Positions 11,244-22,849 of a DNA stretch of 64,000 bases are shown here, piece by piece (position 1 is the stretch's first letter; each line of letters opens with the position of its first letter). This DNA comes from Metarhizium brunneum (Eukaryota > Ascomycota > Sordariomycetes > Hypocreales > Clavicipitaceae), in NCBI RefSeq assembly GCF_013426205.1, contig NC_089422.1, positions 1,798,001 to 1,862,000 of the forward strand. Reading direction: 5' to 3'. A program made the translations under genes and the position numbers. The notes below the pieces were generated by a model, which searched no databases, was not told the DNA's origin, and saw only the letters and a program-made list of their open reading frames with translations.

Positions 11244-12659
11244 CTAATACGCAGTGGTACCCCAGTTATCTTCCTTAAAGACCAGCAGGGCCAGCTTGTG
11301 CCTTACAAACAAACCAAACAGTCCCATAAGCAGCTGCAGCAACGTAATTTCCGTCGCCAGTCTATCTTCTCGCAAGGGACCCCTCCACACCAGCCACAGA
11401 TTCAAAATGGTAAAGTTGCTGGTTTCCACAAAACTGCCCTTTTCGTCAACAGTCACCTTCAGGAGGTGCAGTTTCCCGAGGAGGCGTAGTCCCTGTGCTA
11501 CCAGAGGGTGCGGTTGGCGGTCGGGGCTCCACGGAGTCACGGACGGTTCCATGAGACCTGTTCGGGCGCTGAATTTGGGGAGGCGGTGACGCGGGCAGGG
11601 AACCAGTCCAAAGATTTGCGGTACCGAGTAAGCAAAGTTGAAGAATTGGGGGATGAGGAGGAGGCCAAGGGTTTTGGAGAAATGGCCCTGGATGCCGACG
11701 ACGGCAAAGACCATGCCCGAGAAGTAGCAATATGTGTCGCCGACAAATACCTTTGCGGGATACCAGTTGTGGTGGAGGAGTGCGGCGGACACGCCTATCC
11801 AGGGGAGGAGGAAGTAGAGCGAGAACAAGTGCGAGTCGGTGGCCGGGTGCGGGTAGGGCGTGAACAGGTACAGGCAGTCGTTGAAGGCGATGAGGGCGGC
11901 GATGACAAGGCATTGGGATACCTCGATGCCGTTTATGCCGGCAAGCATGTTGATGCTTTGCGGGCAGAACATGGCTATGCAAGCCATGTAGACGTAGTAC
12001 AGGGGACCGAGGTCGAATAATTCTCCAATGTAGGGTTGTAGTTGGACAGGGATGACGATGGAGGTGACGTTGAAGTCGACAAAGTATACGACCAGCAGGG
12101 GGATGCTGGCGAGACCTGGAATCCACCACTTGTGCCGCCATCGAATGTCGAACAGATCGTCGCCGATCCCAAGCAGCGCAATGGTCTGGAGAGATATGAT
12201 GGCACCCAGATAGGAAGCAAGCTTGTTGTGTGGGAAGCGGTGGAGGAAGCGGCCGTGGTCGACATGTTCCTGCTCCAGAACAACATCGCGATTACCGCCG
12301 CCAGACGTGGCGGCGACGATGTCCTTGTAGAAGGGGAACGGAATGAATACGATGACGGTAAGGAGGTAGACAGCGGCGCAGACGGCCCCCATACACTCGG
12401 GGATCTCGATGCGGGTTGACTTGCTGAGGTCGCGACCGCGGAAGCCTGCGCGCATGAAGGTTGGGCCGAGCCAGCGGATCATGGCGTAGCAGAGACTGAA
12501 GGCGATGATGGAGAGGGCCAGCGAGGCGATGAGGGGTTCGCCATCGCCTTGGAAGGTATTGAGGAGGACGGAGAGCGAGGCGCCACTGAGTATGAGGAGG
12601 GTGAGAGTTTCGGAGCGGGAGAGGGATGTTGGCGAGTTGGGAGGCGACGAGGTGCGCAT
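11244..12659 (-). CDS. ALG7: UDP-GlcNAc:dolichyl-phosphate GlcNAc-1-phosphotransferase (Alg7/DPAGT1)
   Basis: Alg7 catalyses the first committed step of N-glycosylation on the ER membrane, moving GlcNAc-1-phosphate from UDP-GlcNAc to dolichyl phosphate; it is the target of tunicamycin. The protein is polytopic, with about ten hydrophobic segments. Family motifs in order are GRDLSKSTRIEIPECMG (cytosolic loop), GIGDDLFDIRWRHKW with the paired acidic residues, LAGINGIEVSQ, AFNDCLYLF, and NWYPAKVFVGDTYCYFSGM. I chose the ATG at 12659 (MRTSSPPNSP), giving 471 residues, close to the family length. The frame is open for another 55 codons upstream, but that extension looks like leader sequence. It is one exon and convergent with SET3. 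Upstream, near 12911-12938, a 14-bp unit is duplicated. Confidence 0.95.
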   Translation of the reverse strand: MRTSSPPNSPTSLSRSETLTLLILSGASLSVLLNTFQGDGEPLIASLALSIIAFSLCYAMIRWLGPTFMRAGFRGRDLSKSTRIEIPECMGAVCAAVYLLTVIVFIPFPFYKDIVAATSGGGNRDVVLEQEHVDHGRFLHRFPHNKLASYLGAIISLQTIALLGIGDDLFDIRWRHKWWIPGLASIPLLVVYFVDFNVTSIVIPVQLQPYIGELFDLGPLYYVYMACIAMFCPQSINMLAGINGIEVSQCLVIAALIAFNDCLYLFTPYPHPATDSHLFSLYFLLPWIGVSAALLHHNWYPAKVFVGDTYCYFSGMVFAVVGIQGHFSKTLGLLLIPQFFNFAYSVPQIFGLVPCPRHRLPKFSARTGLMEPSVTPWSPDRQPHPLVAQGLRLLGKLHLLKVTVDEKGSFVETSNFTILNLWLVWRGPLREDRLATEITLLQLLMGLFGLFVRHKLALLVFKEDNWGTTAY

Positions 12660-14015
12660 CTTGCAGACGGTGGTTCGTGGGTCTGTGGTGTCGAGGTTAT
12701 GGCATTGTTGCCAATTGGCGTCGTATGACTTGTTTCGGAGAGTATTTGTGGCTGTAGATGGTAGAAAATAAGGTAAAAAAAAAAGAAAGAGACTGTGATG
12801 AAGTGGTAAGAGTGCCAGGTGCAAGATTGAGCACTCGAGTGTTCTTGAACAGAAGAACAGGATGGGAAACTTGAAGCTGCGAGTTTAATATGACGATGCA
12901 GCTGCCACGGTGGCTTTGGCAGGTGGCTTTGGCAGGCGGGGCTAATTAACGCGGTTACATGCTACACGTGTTAATTAAGCTGAAAGATACACGGAGTAAC
13001 GAACCTTCGACTCCACTCGAGTCTCCGTCCTATTTCCACGTACCTATCTAGTAGGTCGCCAGGTACGCCGGGATACAGGAAAAGGTCAGTTGCTGAGTAC
13101 GTCAAATTGTATGCCATCCCCCCCCCCTCTTGTTATATGAAGAGAAAAGATCGAGTCTGACTTTTGGTAGAAGACCGGGTTGTGGTGTTGTGGTCGTGAG
13201 GAGAACACTCTCATCAGTCCAGTCCCATGCCCGCCTATTCCATGTGTTGTCGACGGCAGACAAGTCGGCATTCTCTTCAAGTCCTACGATCATGAGGCTA
13301 CCCTATCTATCTCGGGGGCATCGGGCGATGCCCCCGAATACCTTTGCCCAGGCACAGACGCAAAAGCTTATTGTCTAGGTGCGGTAGTCAAGACGGGAGT
13401 CTCCTTGTGCGCTTGTGCCTGTGCCCAAAAGCGACTTGACATCTTTGCCACGTGGAGCCTACATCCAGGGGCACGGTCGATGTAGTATATTATAAGGAAA
13501 CGTGAACTAAGATGTTAATATGTTTACAGGGAGAGTCATGGATGGATAGTACTGCTCCGTAGACTACCCGAACAGCGCTTCTATTACAGTTGGAAACCGT
13601 CATCCAGACCAGTTGTTCGCCAATACAGACCTGAGATCCTTGGGGATGTTTGGTTGTGCCAAATGCCAGCCATCTCGGGAAAATATAGAGGGCATCATGG
13701 TGCTGGGCACCACCAAAGGAAAAGAAAGAAAAGAAAAAAAGCACCAAGCGGAAGACGCTGCCCAACCCAAGATGATTTCAATACCAAAAAAACGCATGCC
13801 AAGCCCATGGGCGCCCGGAGACAACCCAACATTCTAGGTAACATCCGCGAGGAGACACCATGGTACCCGGTACAAAAGACATAGTGCAGATGCCACGACG
13901 CCCGCAGATGCGCCCTGCGGACATTGTCCACCTGCGGCGTTAATGAATATGCTGGTTAAGCCGTTTGTTGGGCGGCTTGGGGGGGAGGGGCCGTCCTGAG
14001 CTGCAAAGCTGCTAC
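12660..14015. other. intergenic stretch, no gene recognised
   Basis: It contains the ALG7 promoter side with a duplicated GGTGGCTTTGGCA unit near 12911-12938. No frame gives a recognisable protein. Confidence 0.45.
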
Positions 14016-14240
14016 ATGAACCCCGATGCGCCGCCTCTGACCAAGAACCAGATCCTCGTGGATGGACTCGTGCGCCCGTTCAAGATGCCCTCCACCTCGG
14101 CCATCATCTTCTGCGTTTTCCTGTATAATAGCGTTCTGGGCAGTCGGATTGCGTGGGCCTGGATCGTGGCGTTAGGGCATGAATTACTATACACGTTTAA
14201 TATGCGGCCACGTGTATTGAATAGTACACATTGCGGGTGA
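14016..14240 (+). CDS. possible small membrane protein or exon, unrecognised
   Basis: The frame from the ATG at 14016 encodes 74 residues. The first 45 codons show marked G/C preference at third positions, unlike the surrounding DNA. The protein reads hydrophilic at the start, then has one hydrophobic segment (STSAIIFCVFLYNSVLG) followed by IAWAWIVALGHELLYTF. I do not recognise a family. It may be one exon of a longer gene, a decayed gene, or a chance frame. The coding bias fades after about 14180. Confidence 0.25.
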   Translation: MNPDAPPLTKNQILVDGLVRPFKMPSTSAIIFCVFLYNSVLGSRIAWAWIVALGHELLYTFNMRPRVLNSTHCG

Positions 14241-14400
14241 CAAACCCTATTGGAATGTTTTCAAAGTCAGCTCGTGAAACAAAGACTTAGGTGTATTAAT
14301 GCTAGTTAGCCCATTGGCCTTGACGCCATGCGTGCATACTGTCCGTAGACCCAATCAATACTTTGTCTGTAGCCACTTGAGAGAAGCTGTTCGTAACTCG

Positions 14401-16542
14401 TTATACCAAGTTCCACTTGGCGATGTAAGACCATGACATGCCGACCCTCCCCCTCTTCGACTCAAACTCCTCCGGTGTGACACCGCGAGCGTCCCTATTA
14501 TCCATCGTCTCGAGCTTCAGAATCTCTACCGATTGTCCCGGAGCTCCAAGATCTCGAGCGTTGACATCTACCCAGTTCCAGTATCCGTTGGTCTCAGTTG
14601 GGATAATCTCATCTTTGCGTCCGTCGAGTCCATGGATACTGAGCAAGAACAGGGCAGGCTTCCCCAGCCCGGCCTTCTCTGATGTCCAGTGCTCACAAAC
14701 TTTGGAGAATTGGAATCGTACGACTTGCCCGCTATGAACCGATACATCGCGACCCTTTGGCTCCACAGATTCCTCTGCAATGCCCTCACTATTTCCAGTG
14801 CCGTACCATTGGTGTGGCTCCCCATCCAGGCCTCCAGTGTAATATTCTTCCCAGGAAATCGTGCGTCCGTCACTCCTGTATTGAAGTCGGGAGTCCTGAG
14901 GGAAGTGGCGAAGGCCAAATTTTTCGTTGCTCAGGGTGAACTCGCGCGGAGAGAACTCCTTCTTGTACAGATTCGCCGCCGAGCAGATGTGCCCAGCTCC
15001 CCAGCAAGCGTCGATGAGCTTCCAGAAGCCACCATCCACCCTGACAGCGTTCCAGGCGTGCCCGTCCGGTTTTGCCGGAGGCGGTCGCTCACCCTTCTTC
15101 AATGGCGTATGGCCAAAGCCCTTTCCGTGACCTCCAACAACTACGCACTCCAACCCCGCTCTATTGGCCACAGCCTTGAACGTTTCTGCGTAGCCTTGAC
15201 ATACTGCCAAACCACTGAATATAGTGTCCTCCACGGACATGTGCCTCACGTTGTTGCCAAAGAAAGACACCGTGTCGTAGGATATGTTGTGATGGCACCA
15301 TGTAAAAATTGCCCTGGCTTTATCGTCGTATGACGGGAAAGGCCCACATAAGCCACGAGCAAGATGGCCAACAGGGTCCCTATGAGGCAAAGATTGTCTC
15401 GGGAACTGTGCTGCCACAGCATCTGGTCCACTCCAATCTCGACACACCCAGCACCCGGTAGTACTGTCCCCTTTACTATCCCCGTTTGATGCACCGGTCG
15501 CGGCCTCGGACGACGCGGCGTGAATCTGCGCTGCAGAAGGTCTCGACGACAGAGGCACCGGCGGGGGTGCATCGTCCCTGGTAGCCTCGGCACTGGCAGA
15601 TGATCTGGAAGGAAGCTGTGGCCGTTGCACTGGAATGGGCGGAGCTTTGATTGATTTCCCGCTAGAAAAGCCCTTGATGGTGCCAAAGGGACGTTTGGGA
15701 GGTGCTGGTTTTGTTTCTTCAACTTCAACCGCTGAACTTGTTTGTGCTGGTGCTGGACTTGGAGATTTGGCTGGCCTTGACGGCAACGGCGGTGGCAAGC
15801 TGGGCCGAGCAGGAGGGGCCGGGGATGAAGTGTTGCTGACGGCTCGGGCCTCCTGTGCTTTGGCAGCCTGCTTGGCTCTGTAATCCCTAGCGGCCGCGTC
15901 TTTTGCAGCGATTTCTTGAGCAGCGGCCTCTTTTGCCCTGGCTTCGAGGTCTCGTTTCGAAGGGGGGAGAGGTGGGAGACTTGCCGCATCGCAGGTAGCA
16001 GGGGCCATTATTTTTCGTGGAGCGCTTCCACTGGACGTGTAGCTGATATTGGACGAGGTCGTCCGCACCAATGACGAGGTAGATAGCGTAGAATGCTGAG
16101 AAATCTCGGAGGAAGCTGAGTTGCGACGGGGAGAAAGATATGCCGTCGACTGAGCTGATGTCCTCCGAGGCAGGGCCGGGGGAGTCTGAGAGGTTGCTGG
16201 CCGTCCTGGCAATGGTGGAGGGCCGCCACCAGGCTTTGTGACCAAAGAGTCATTGCTTGCGACGGAAGTTTGAGTGTCTCTTCGAGGCAAGGGAGGCGGC
16301 GCATTCCCTCTCACAGGTCTGGTGGGAATGGATGGATGAGAGTGCCCGCTGGCGGTAGCAGATGCCGGGCTTGGAGCAGGCTCACTTCTTGCCGGACTTT
16401 TTGTTCGCACGGGAGGCGCTGGAGGAGGGGCTCGCTTGCGTGGCAAGTCGGTGGTGCCATTGCCATTAAAGTTTTTCTGCTTATTGAGGGCGGCGATCCT
16501 CTCGGCGAGAGTATTGAACTGAGGTTCCTCTGTATCTGCCAT
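14401..16542 (-). CDS. proline-rich protein with C-terminal transglutaminase-like domain
   Basis: The product is 713 residues from the ATG at 16542 (MADTEEPQFN); the frame is open 39 codons further, but those residues are not protein-like. The N-terminal 370 residues are proline/serine-rich with many PPLP and PPPLPSRP motifs that would suit SH3 partners, plus an alanine-rich, charged helix near residues 195-235. The C-terminal half carries a transglutaminase/protease-like core with a candidate triad: Cys448 in GLAVCQGYAETF, His495 in DGHAWNAV and Asp511 in WKLIDACWG. A beta-rich tail follows. This arrangement resembles fungal Cyk3-type cytokinesis proteins, whose transglutaminase-like domain may act as a scaffold, but no N-terminal SH3 domain is visible. 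Function in cytokinesis is an inference from domain type only. Confidence 0.75.
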   Translation of the reverse strand: MADTEEPQFNTLAERIAALNKQKNFNGNGTTDLPRKRAPPPAPPVRTKSPARSEPAPSPASATASGHSHPSIPTRPVRGNAPPPLPRRDTQTSVASNDSLVTKPGGGPPPLPGRPATSQTPPALPRRTSAQSTAYLSPRRNSASSEISQHSTLSTSSLVRTTSSNISYTSSGSAPRKIMAPATCDAASLPPLPPSKRDLEARAKEAAAQEIAAKDAAARDYRAKQAAKAQEARAVSNTSSPAPPARPSLPPPLPSRPAKSPSPAPAQTSSAVEVEETKPAPPKRPFGTIKGFSSGKSIKAPPIPVQRPQLPSRSSASAEATRDDAPPPVPLSSRPSAAQIHAASSEAATGASNGDSKGDSTTGCWVCRDWSGPDAVAAQFPRQSLPHRDPVGHLARGLCGPFPSYDDKARAIFTWCHHNISYDTVSFFGNNVRHMSVEDTIFSGLAVCQGYAETFKAVANRAGLECVVVGGHGKGFGHTPLKKGERPPPAKPDGHAWNAVRVDGGFWKLIDACWGAGHICSAANLYKKEFSPREFTLSNEKFGLRHFPQDSRLQYRSDGRTISWEEYYTGGLDGEPHQWYGTGNSEGIAEESVEPKGRDVSVHSGQVVRFQFSKVCEHWTSEKAGLGKPALFLLSIHGLDGRKDEIIPTETNGYWNWVDVNARDLGAPGQSVEILKLETMDNRDARGVTPEEFESKRGRVGMSWSYIAKWNLV

Positions 16543-18095
16543 TTTGCAGACGGTAGACCAATGGCTGAGCCAGCCCGCGCGTATGGGGGGGGAGGGAAGA
16601 GAATTGTCGGATTCGAGGGAGGTCGGGATGGCCAAGATGGATGTGTAATATATAGACACTTGTTGACTGGGCGTATTCCGCTACCGAGGATTAGACTGAC
16701 ATGGGGCCCTGCAGGATATGAAGTGGACAGGTTGTGTGCTCGAACGTCGTCGATTTGGACGGACAAGGGGCGTCTCTCGTTTGCAAGCGTCAAGTTCATC
16801 GGCGATGTCGAAAACAGAAACAGCCACGTGCATGATTCGCCAGTCCTGGGTGACTCAGGCAGTTGTCGAGGGGACCAGAGGGCGACGAAGAAAATGGGTA
16901 AGACGGCACATTCCCAGGCGTTTTTGCGAGGTGTATTTGCGCCCTCGTCCTCCCGACGTCCTCTTCAAGCAAGTCGGGAGGTTTGGTGAGTGGTTTCCAG
17001 ACGACCTGATGATGGCTGGTCGTCTGCACAGCCAGCCCAGTGGGGTTGGATCGTCGGCGCGGTGGAGGAGCGGCTCCTTGTTTACATGTGGCTGCGGCTG
17101 CGGCTGTGATGCCATGGTTATACTTTGACCGGCACAAAAACCCCCTTGGTACCAGGTTTACAAAGAGACAGCATCGCCGTGCCTCTCGGTTCACGCCTCC
17201 AGTATTGACGTACAATTATATGTTGTTTGTGCCATTCTTAATTGGCCAAACGTTCGACACGTTTTGACTACCCTACAGCGCAGCTTGTTTCAAAGTTGAG
17301 CAAGGCGCAACCGCGATACAGCGAGACACGCGCGCTCCGCGGAACGGACCCCGATCTAGGAGTTTGTCATGGACTATGATCAGCACAACTGTTGCAGGCC
17401 ACTGTTCAGGTTTTTTTTTTTTTTTTTTTTTGTTTCCCCTTGGACATTCGAGGACGAGCCAAGCGAGATCTTCAGGTCCGCAACAAACTTGATGCCATTG
17501 ACGGATTGCACGTGCCCCACCAGACACATTGGAGCACCTGCCCAGGCGTCGCGGCCAACGCTCCAGTTGCGCCCCGCCGGAGGCGTGAGTGGAGACGGGC
17601 AAGGGCCATGGGCCAACAGGCATGCGACCTCCTTGCCTGCATTGTGTGGGCGATGTGCCCAGGCGCAAGCCCGGTAAAGTGCATGCATTGACGGACACTG
17701 CTTTAACTCGAGGCCGGGGGTGGGTCGACTGACCATCAGTACGAAGTACATGTACCGACCAGACCCTCTTTGTTTCTCCTCAAATTCGTTTCGAACTGAC
17801 TGCTCTGAGCTTGCGTAGCCGACTTCCACAACATCTGCACGAGGCTTGTCTTTCGTCTCCGTCCCCTGATATAGCTGCTTCCGCGCACACATCCGTCACT
17901 TCTGCTGGCGTCGCAAGCACGGCTTGTTCTGTCGCATCTGCGTCTGCGTCTGCGTCGCCAGCGTCTCGGCTTGGCCACCGGCTCACGACTGGCGTCTGAC
18001 CCTACCCATTGACTGCTGCTGTATCGCCGACCTCGCGCAGCTGCCCCTCGAACGCCGGTTCCTGCACTCCGCCTCGTGCCCCAATCTCGGGTATC
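16543..18095. other. divergent intergenic stretch between the transglutaminase-like and F-box genes
   Basis: No gene is recognised. It holds a 21-nt T run at 17411-17431 and a short TCTGCG microsatellite near 17938-17955. Both flanking genes point away from it, so it contains both promoters. Confidence 0.5.
17411..17431. repeat. poly-T tract
   Basis: An uninterrupted run of 21 T residues lies in the divergent intergenic region. Confidence 0.85.
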
Positions 18096-21000
18096 ATGGC
18101 GACGACTACAACCGGCGGCGAGGCTGCAGCGGCCGCGGCTTCCCAAGCTTCCAGGACGTCCATCACAATTCTCGACCTGCCCGCCGAAACCCAGCAGGAA
18201 ATTGTTTCCCATGTACGTGGCCTCCCATTGCACTCGGCCTTGAAGCACCTCGATACTTTGGCCCCGGCACATTCCATGCAGACACCGTGCTTTTTGTCTG
18301 TCGTCGGGGACTATTATCCGTTGGTGGGGTCCTTTTGCTGACAGACTTGTCATCGGGATAGTGCTCCCAGGGTGATCTCATTTGTCTAGCCTTGGTGTCT
18401 AGACGGTTCCGTGAGCTGGCAGCAGCCCAGCTCTATCGCAGCTTCCACATCATTTTCCCCGATGACGACGATATCAACATTGAATCCCCGATTGACGGGC
18501 TGGCTGGTGGCCTGGATACCTTCACCACCAGCGAATATAACTATGCTCAACACCTGCTGGACCTCTCGATGGACACTTTGAGTGCCGGCGTCAAAGGAGA
18601 GCATTCGTATCAACCTTACCTATACAGCGCAAGCTGCGGCAAATTCCTCAATACATTGCTGTACCTGACGTTGAAGCGAGCACATTCCTTGGAGTCCTTT
18701 CGGTGAGTCGCCACCCCCTGGCGTATGGTGCTACAGTATTTCACCTAGACCGATGGATGTGGGTTAGATATGCTGACTGTTGCCACCATGAATGAACAGC
18801 TGGAATATTCGCGTTGAGCTTAGTAGACCCGTGTACGCACAGCTCCACCGCATCAGATCTCTCAAGAGATTACATCTTCGGATGCAGGCGGGAGATTCGT
18901 ATTATACACCACCGCCTCCCCTGCCTGTATCTATTGACACTCAACCTCATCACCAGCCAAATGGCCACTGGCCTGATGCGATCCTTCCTCTGCAACCACT
19001 TGGGCCACCCATACCAACCTCTTTGCAACCACCTGGGAGTCCGCCTCCTGGCCCACCACCCGCTCTATTACCGCCTTCGTCCAGGCCGACCCCCAAAAGC
19101 AAGTTAGGCAAAAGAGGCTCGGATAACAAGGAGCCATTGACCCTGTCAGGTTTCAAGTCACTCAAGACCCTGTCTGTGCTGGACATTGACAATCTTGATA
19201 TCCTGTCTGAACTCAGAACTTGTGTCAAAAACTGCTTTTCCACTATCAAGGAACTCCAGCTGTCCTTGTCCGATTCCTTGGCACAGCAGGCGCGAAGACC
19301 ACTGGCAGATTCGGATGCTGACGATTCAGACGTTGATGATGAATACCAGGTTGTTCCAACATCAGAAAATGCCACTAGTAGCTATGACACCACCGGCCCA
19401 GCAAAGGTCTTTCGAGCTCAAGAAGAGAGAAAGATACAAGAAGTAATTCTGAACAAAGTCTTTGACCTCGAAGAACCTCATTTGCTCAAGAAATCACCGA
19501 TCCAACTCAGTGCATCATTAAACCTCCAACCAAAGTCTGAGGCAAACACTCAAGAATCAAAGGCTACACGGGGTGACCCTCGTGAAGAGTACATTTCATC
19601 GATTCGAACAGTATCTACTAGGCTCATGGCAGCTATGCATGGTTCTAGAGATTTTTCCATCTCTCAACAAGAAATCCTTGATACAATTGAAAAGGCCTCG
19701 CGAAAATACGTGGAATCAGATGTGACGGGTGAGAATTCAACAAATAATGGGAGCGGCACGGTCAATGAGGCCGAAGAATCGACGTCGCTGAAGCCGGAAT
19801 CCACAGCCGACATGCCGAGGGCAGGTCCAAGTGCCGACATTGATCAAAACGAAAACCCCCATCATAATGCCCCTATTGCCAGTGAAGATTTTTGTCAGCA
19901 CCAGCTGGTTGATAATCCGCCGTCCAGCGGGGCTCAGGGATCTCGAAACGAAGGGGAACTCTCTCCCGATGATATCGATATCGAGCATTTGGAAACTCTA
20001 GATGAACACATTGACGAATTCGAGGATCAGCAGCCTACAGAATTCTCCTCATCGCAAACTTTTGCGCTGCGACAAGGCCCAAGTGGACAACACGGTGAGT
20101 CCTGCAGCAATTCGGGAACTACGTCAAAGCAGAACCTTCGAACGATGATGCCCAATCAATATCATATCGGTGCAGAATCCAGGCCCAGAAAAACAGACCG
20201 TACAGCAATCACTGAAAAGCTGGCACAACTGCGCCGATTGGTTTTCGAGGCAGGGCAAAGAGTTTTGGAAATTCGTGATGAGAGGGGCAGTGAGAGCAGT
20301 TCTACTGTTGCCAACGCCCTAGACTCGGAACTTGCACTTCTCACCCGAGGCGCAATAGAAGTGTCTAATGAGATCAGGATCCTTGAGTCTGAAATCGAAG
20401 ACCTCTTGGATGCGCCCAGCATTCAGAAAGGGAAGAATTTGAAGCAGAATATGGACACGTATGCACGCAAGACGAGGGGAATGTCCATTGAAACTCTGAA
20501 AATTTGCCTCATCCCCGTCAAGGCGTCTGTTTTGTCGCAAGCTATTGATGTGGCATGCATTAAAGAATTGACCCTCATTAATGTTGGAAACCAAGCGCCT
20601 ATTTGGTCTATGCTCACGAAAGAGCACAAGTTCCGCCCGATTGCTTTGCGGAGTGTTTTTACTGACCATGTTTCCGCCTCATTCTTGACGTGCATGGCAC
20701 AGCTTCCACAACTAGACGATCTATTTATGCTGGAGCGAAGCCTCAAGCACAAACCCGAAAGCTTTGCGACCCGTACCACTACATCAATCGATCAGATTCG
20801 CCGGTTGGTGCTCAAAAAGCACATGCCAACTCTCAAAAGACTTATGATCAAAGACGAATCCAATGGACCAAACTGGGACACCAATGTAAAGACGATGATA
20901 CTTATATGCACCCGAGGTGCAAACCTGGAAGAACTTGCATTGAGCATGAACATTCATACTGTGGTAAGTTCGGGTGCTCACATTTTAAGAATTTCTATTG

Positions 21001-21501
21001 CCTGTGGATACAAGAGTAACTGACAACTCGTAGCATGCGTTTGTGCAGTACTTCTCGGGCCTAATCAATCTACGGGCAATTAATATTCTTCACTTCAAGA
21101 ACAGTGATACCTGTATCTGGGTCATGCGGGAATTACTGCGATTCATTGTCGACAATCTTTCCCACCACCCCGAACTGAAGTTGGAGTGGATAGCCATGGA
21201 AGATGACCGAGTCGATCGAGTAGTGCGGCCATCGGAGTGTTCTGCAGATTCCTCTTCTCAGGAGCCAATGAAGAGGACAAAGAACAAGGGAAAAGACAAA
21301 GCTCACGTTCCCGCCAATGGTAGCTCGTCGCAAGAATACCCTGTATTTCCTCTAGAGGGCTTAGATTCTGAAAGCGAAAGCGAGGACGAAGGCATGGACA
21401 GCGGATCTCGACTGAGGTACAAAACGGTTGGCCCTCTACCATTTTATGATGTGTGGGGAGTGAAAATATTTGAAAAGGAAATCCGTAGCGGAAGGCTGTA
21501 G
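18096..21501 (+). CDS. F-box protein with large acidic central region
   Basis: F-box proteins are substrate receptors of SCF ubiquitin ligases, binding Skp1 through the F-box. Four exons are supported: 18096-18212, 18362-18702, 18800-20963 and 21034-21501. Introns begin GTACGT, GTGAGT and GTAAGT, and phases agree throughout, giving 1029 residues. The F-box is split by intron 1: ITILDLPAETQQEIVSH joins CSQGDLICLALVSRRFREL. Next comes a proline-rich stretch, then a long acidic, Ser/Glu-rich and probably disordered middle, a coiled-coil-like segment (near EIRILESEIEDLL), and a C-terminal part with leucine-spaced segments that may form degenerate repeats. A tail rich in Asp, Glu and Ser precedes LPFYDVWGVKIFEKEI. 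The substrate is unknown. A second F-box-type gene lies 1.3 kb downstream on the other strand. Confidence 0.82.
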
Positions 21502-21804
21502 ACTTGTGGGGTGAATATGCGAATATGGGAGTACAAGGTAGTCTAGGCGTACCTGGGACTTTAGTGATGGGCATCTCATGGCAATGGATAGCAATACTTG
21601 GGTTACAATTATGACGCACAATGACATGCAGGGAACGACTCAGGCTTTTGGGGATTGTATTGTGACATGGCGAATGGAGTATTTTTGATCTGGAGCAACA
21701 CGTACAGCTCGATATCGCGGCGTGCAAAGAGAATCGCCTAGTAGTACATAACTTAGATATCCCCAGCAAATACCCGCTTGCTTTTCCAGGTCACCCCCAT
21801 TCTA

Positions 21805-22246
21805 CTAGTCCCACGAAGTTCTTGTCCTGCCAAGTCCCAATTTGGCGAAGTGAGGGCTGCTTCTGATAGTTTTGACAGACGTGGGAACATGTAACGTTTC
21901 ACAGTCGCATGTCCCGAGGGAAGCTGTATGCCGCGAGCCCCGTCTGTATCGCGGCATCGAGCCATGACGGATGAACAATGAGATCGTATTTCCCAGCCCC
22001 GACGCGACTCGTCCCCAATGAAGCTCCGGGGCAAAACCCGCCTTGCAGTAGGTGGACCTGATGCCCGTAAGTAATGGGATGGCTGTAGTTGTAGCCCAGC
22101 CGGGCGAGCTGAGAAGCGGTCGAGATGCCCGAGGGATGCCGACTGCCATCGTGCCGCCCCCCCGGCATTCGACTTGGTCCCATGTTGAAGAAGCTGTTAC
22201 CATAAAGTGCAGCGCCCTCATCAGACAAGTTTATTGGTTGTGCCAT
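21805..22246 (-). pseudogene. polyketide synthase dehydratase-domain fragment, frameshifted
   Basis: Minus-strand frames show pieces of the dehydratase (DH) domain of a fungal iterative type I polyketide synthase: LARLGYNYSHP, then DLIVHPSWLDAAIQTGLAAY, which is the typical HP..LD motif region with the second catalytic Asp, and then, in a different frame, LHVPTSVKTIRSSP, which continues the same domain. The break is near 21895-21905, where an expected Trp codon reads TGA and one extra A shifts the frame. The G-to-A change at the Trp codon fits RIP-type damage. No ketosynthase, acyltransferase or carrier sequence is visible on either side, so this is an isolated remnant of perhaps 450 bp. The N-terminal part of the open frame (before residue 45) does not clearly match the family. 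Confidence 0.6.
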
Positions 22247-22249
22247 GGT

Positions 22250-22849
22250 GACTCCTATCCGGTCGAATCAATATGGTGCGGTGGTATGTGGTTGAGGGGG
22301 GAGGGAGGTCTCGCCGTCATTCAAGGAGTCCACATGGTGTTGGTCTCGTAGGTCTTGCTTGATGTAGTGCTTGCACGGGCATTTAAACAGATTTAAAAAT
22401 AAAAAAAAATAAAGATAAAAGAAGCATGGTGGTAAAATTAAAAAGACGTAAGCTACACTAGAATTATACAGGTAAACGTCTATTCGAACTAGGACCGAGG
22501 GGGTATCACATGTTTAGGAAACGGGGTATGCGTACTCATGTGCCTTGCTCGAAGAGAAAGGACACCAGATGCATGCCCTTTTCTTGCAAGTCCATCCGAA
22601 TCTGCTCGGCGAGATTACTGCGGGGGCGCCCAAGGTTGGGTTTCCTGTCCACATGATTACCTACCTAGGTATAGGTACCTAGGTAGGTAGTCATGTCCTG
22701 CTGGTGGTCGTCTTGCCAGCAACGAGTGCAGGTGTCCTCTGCCGCTTTCCTACTCTCCTGCGCTCCAATCTTGCTCTTGCTTGAATGCAGCGCCTTCCGA
22801 CCGTGTGCGAGCACCCTTGGAGCCTGCAATATTTCCCACCTGATGATAT
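22250..22849. other. intergenic stretch
   Basis: It is A-rich near 22385-22440 and has two overlapping TACCTAGGTA palindromes at 22662-22685. A short minus-strand frame (about 22651 down to 22536) looks faintly coding but has no partner exon. Confidence 0.45.

Noticed and set aside
11508..12020. 170-residue plus-strand frame within ALG7
   Set aside because: Shadow of the ALG7 membrane protein coding sequence on the opposite strand.
22536..22651. Short coding-looking minus-strand frame ending EKGMHLVSFLFEQGT
   Set aside because: No partner exon, start or recognisable motif; kept only as a note in the intergenic entry.
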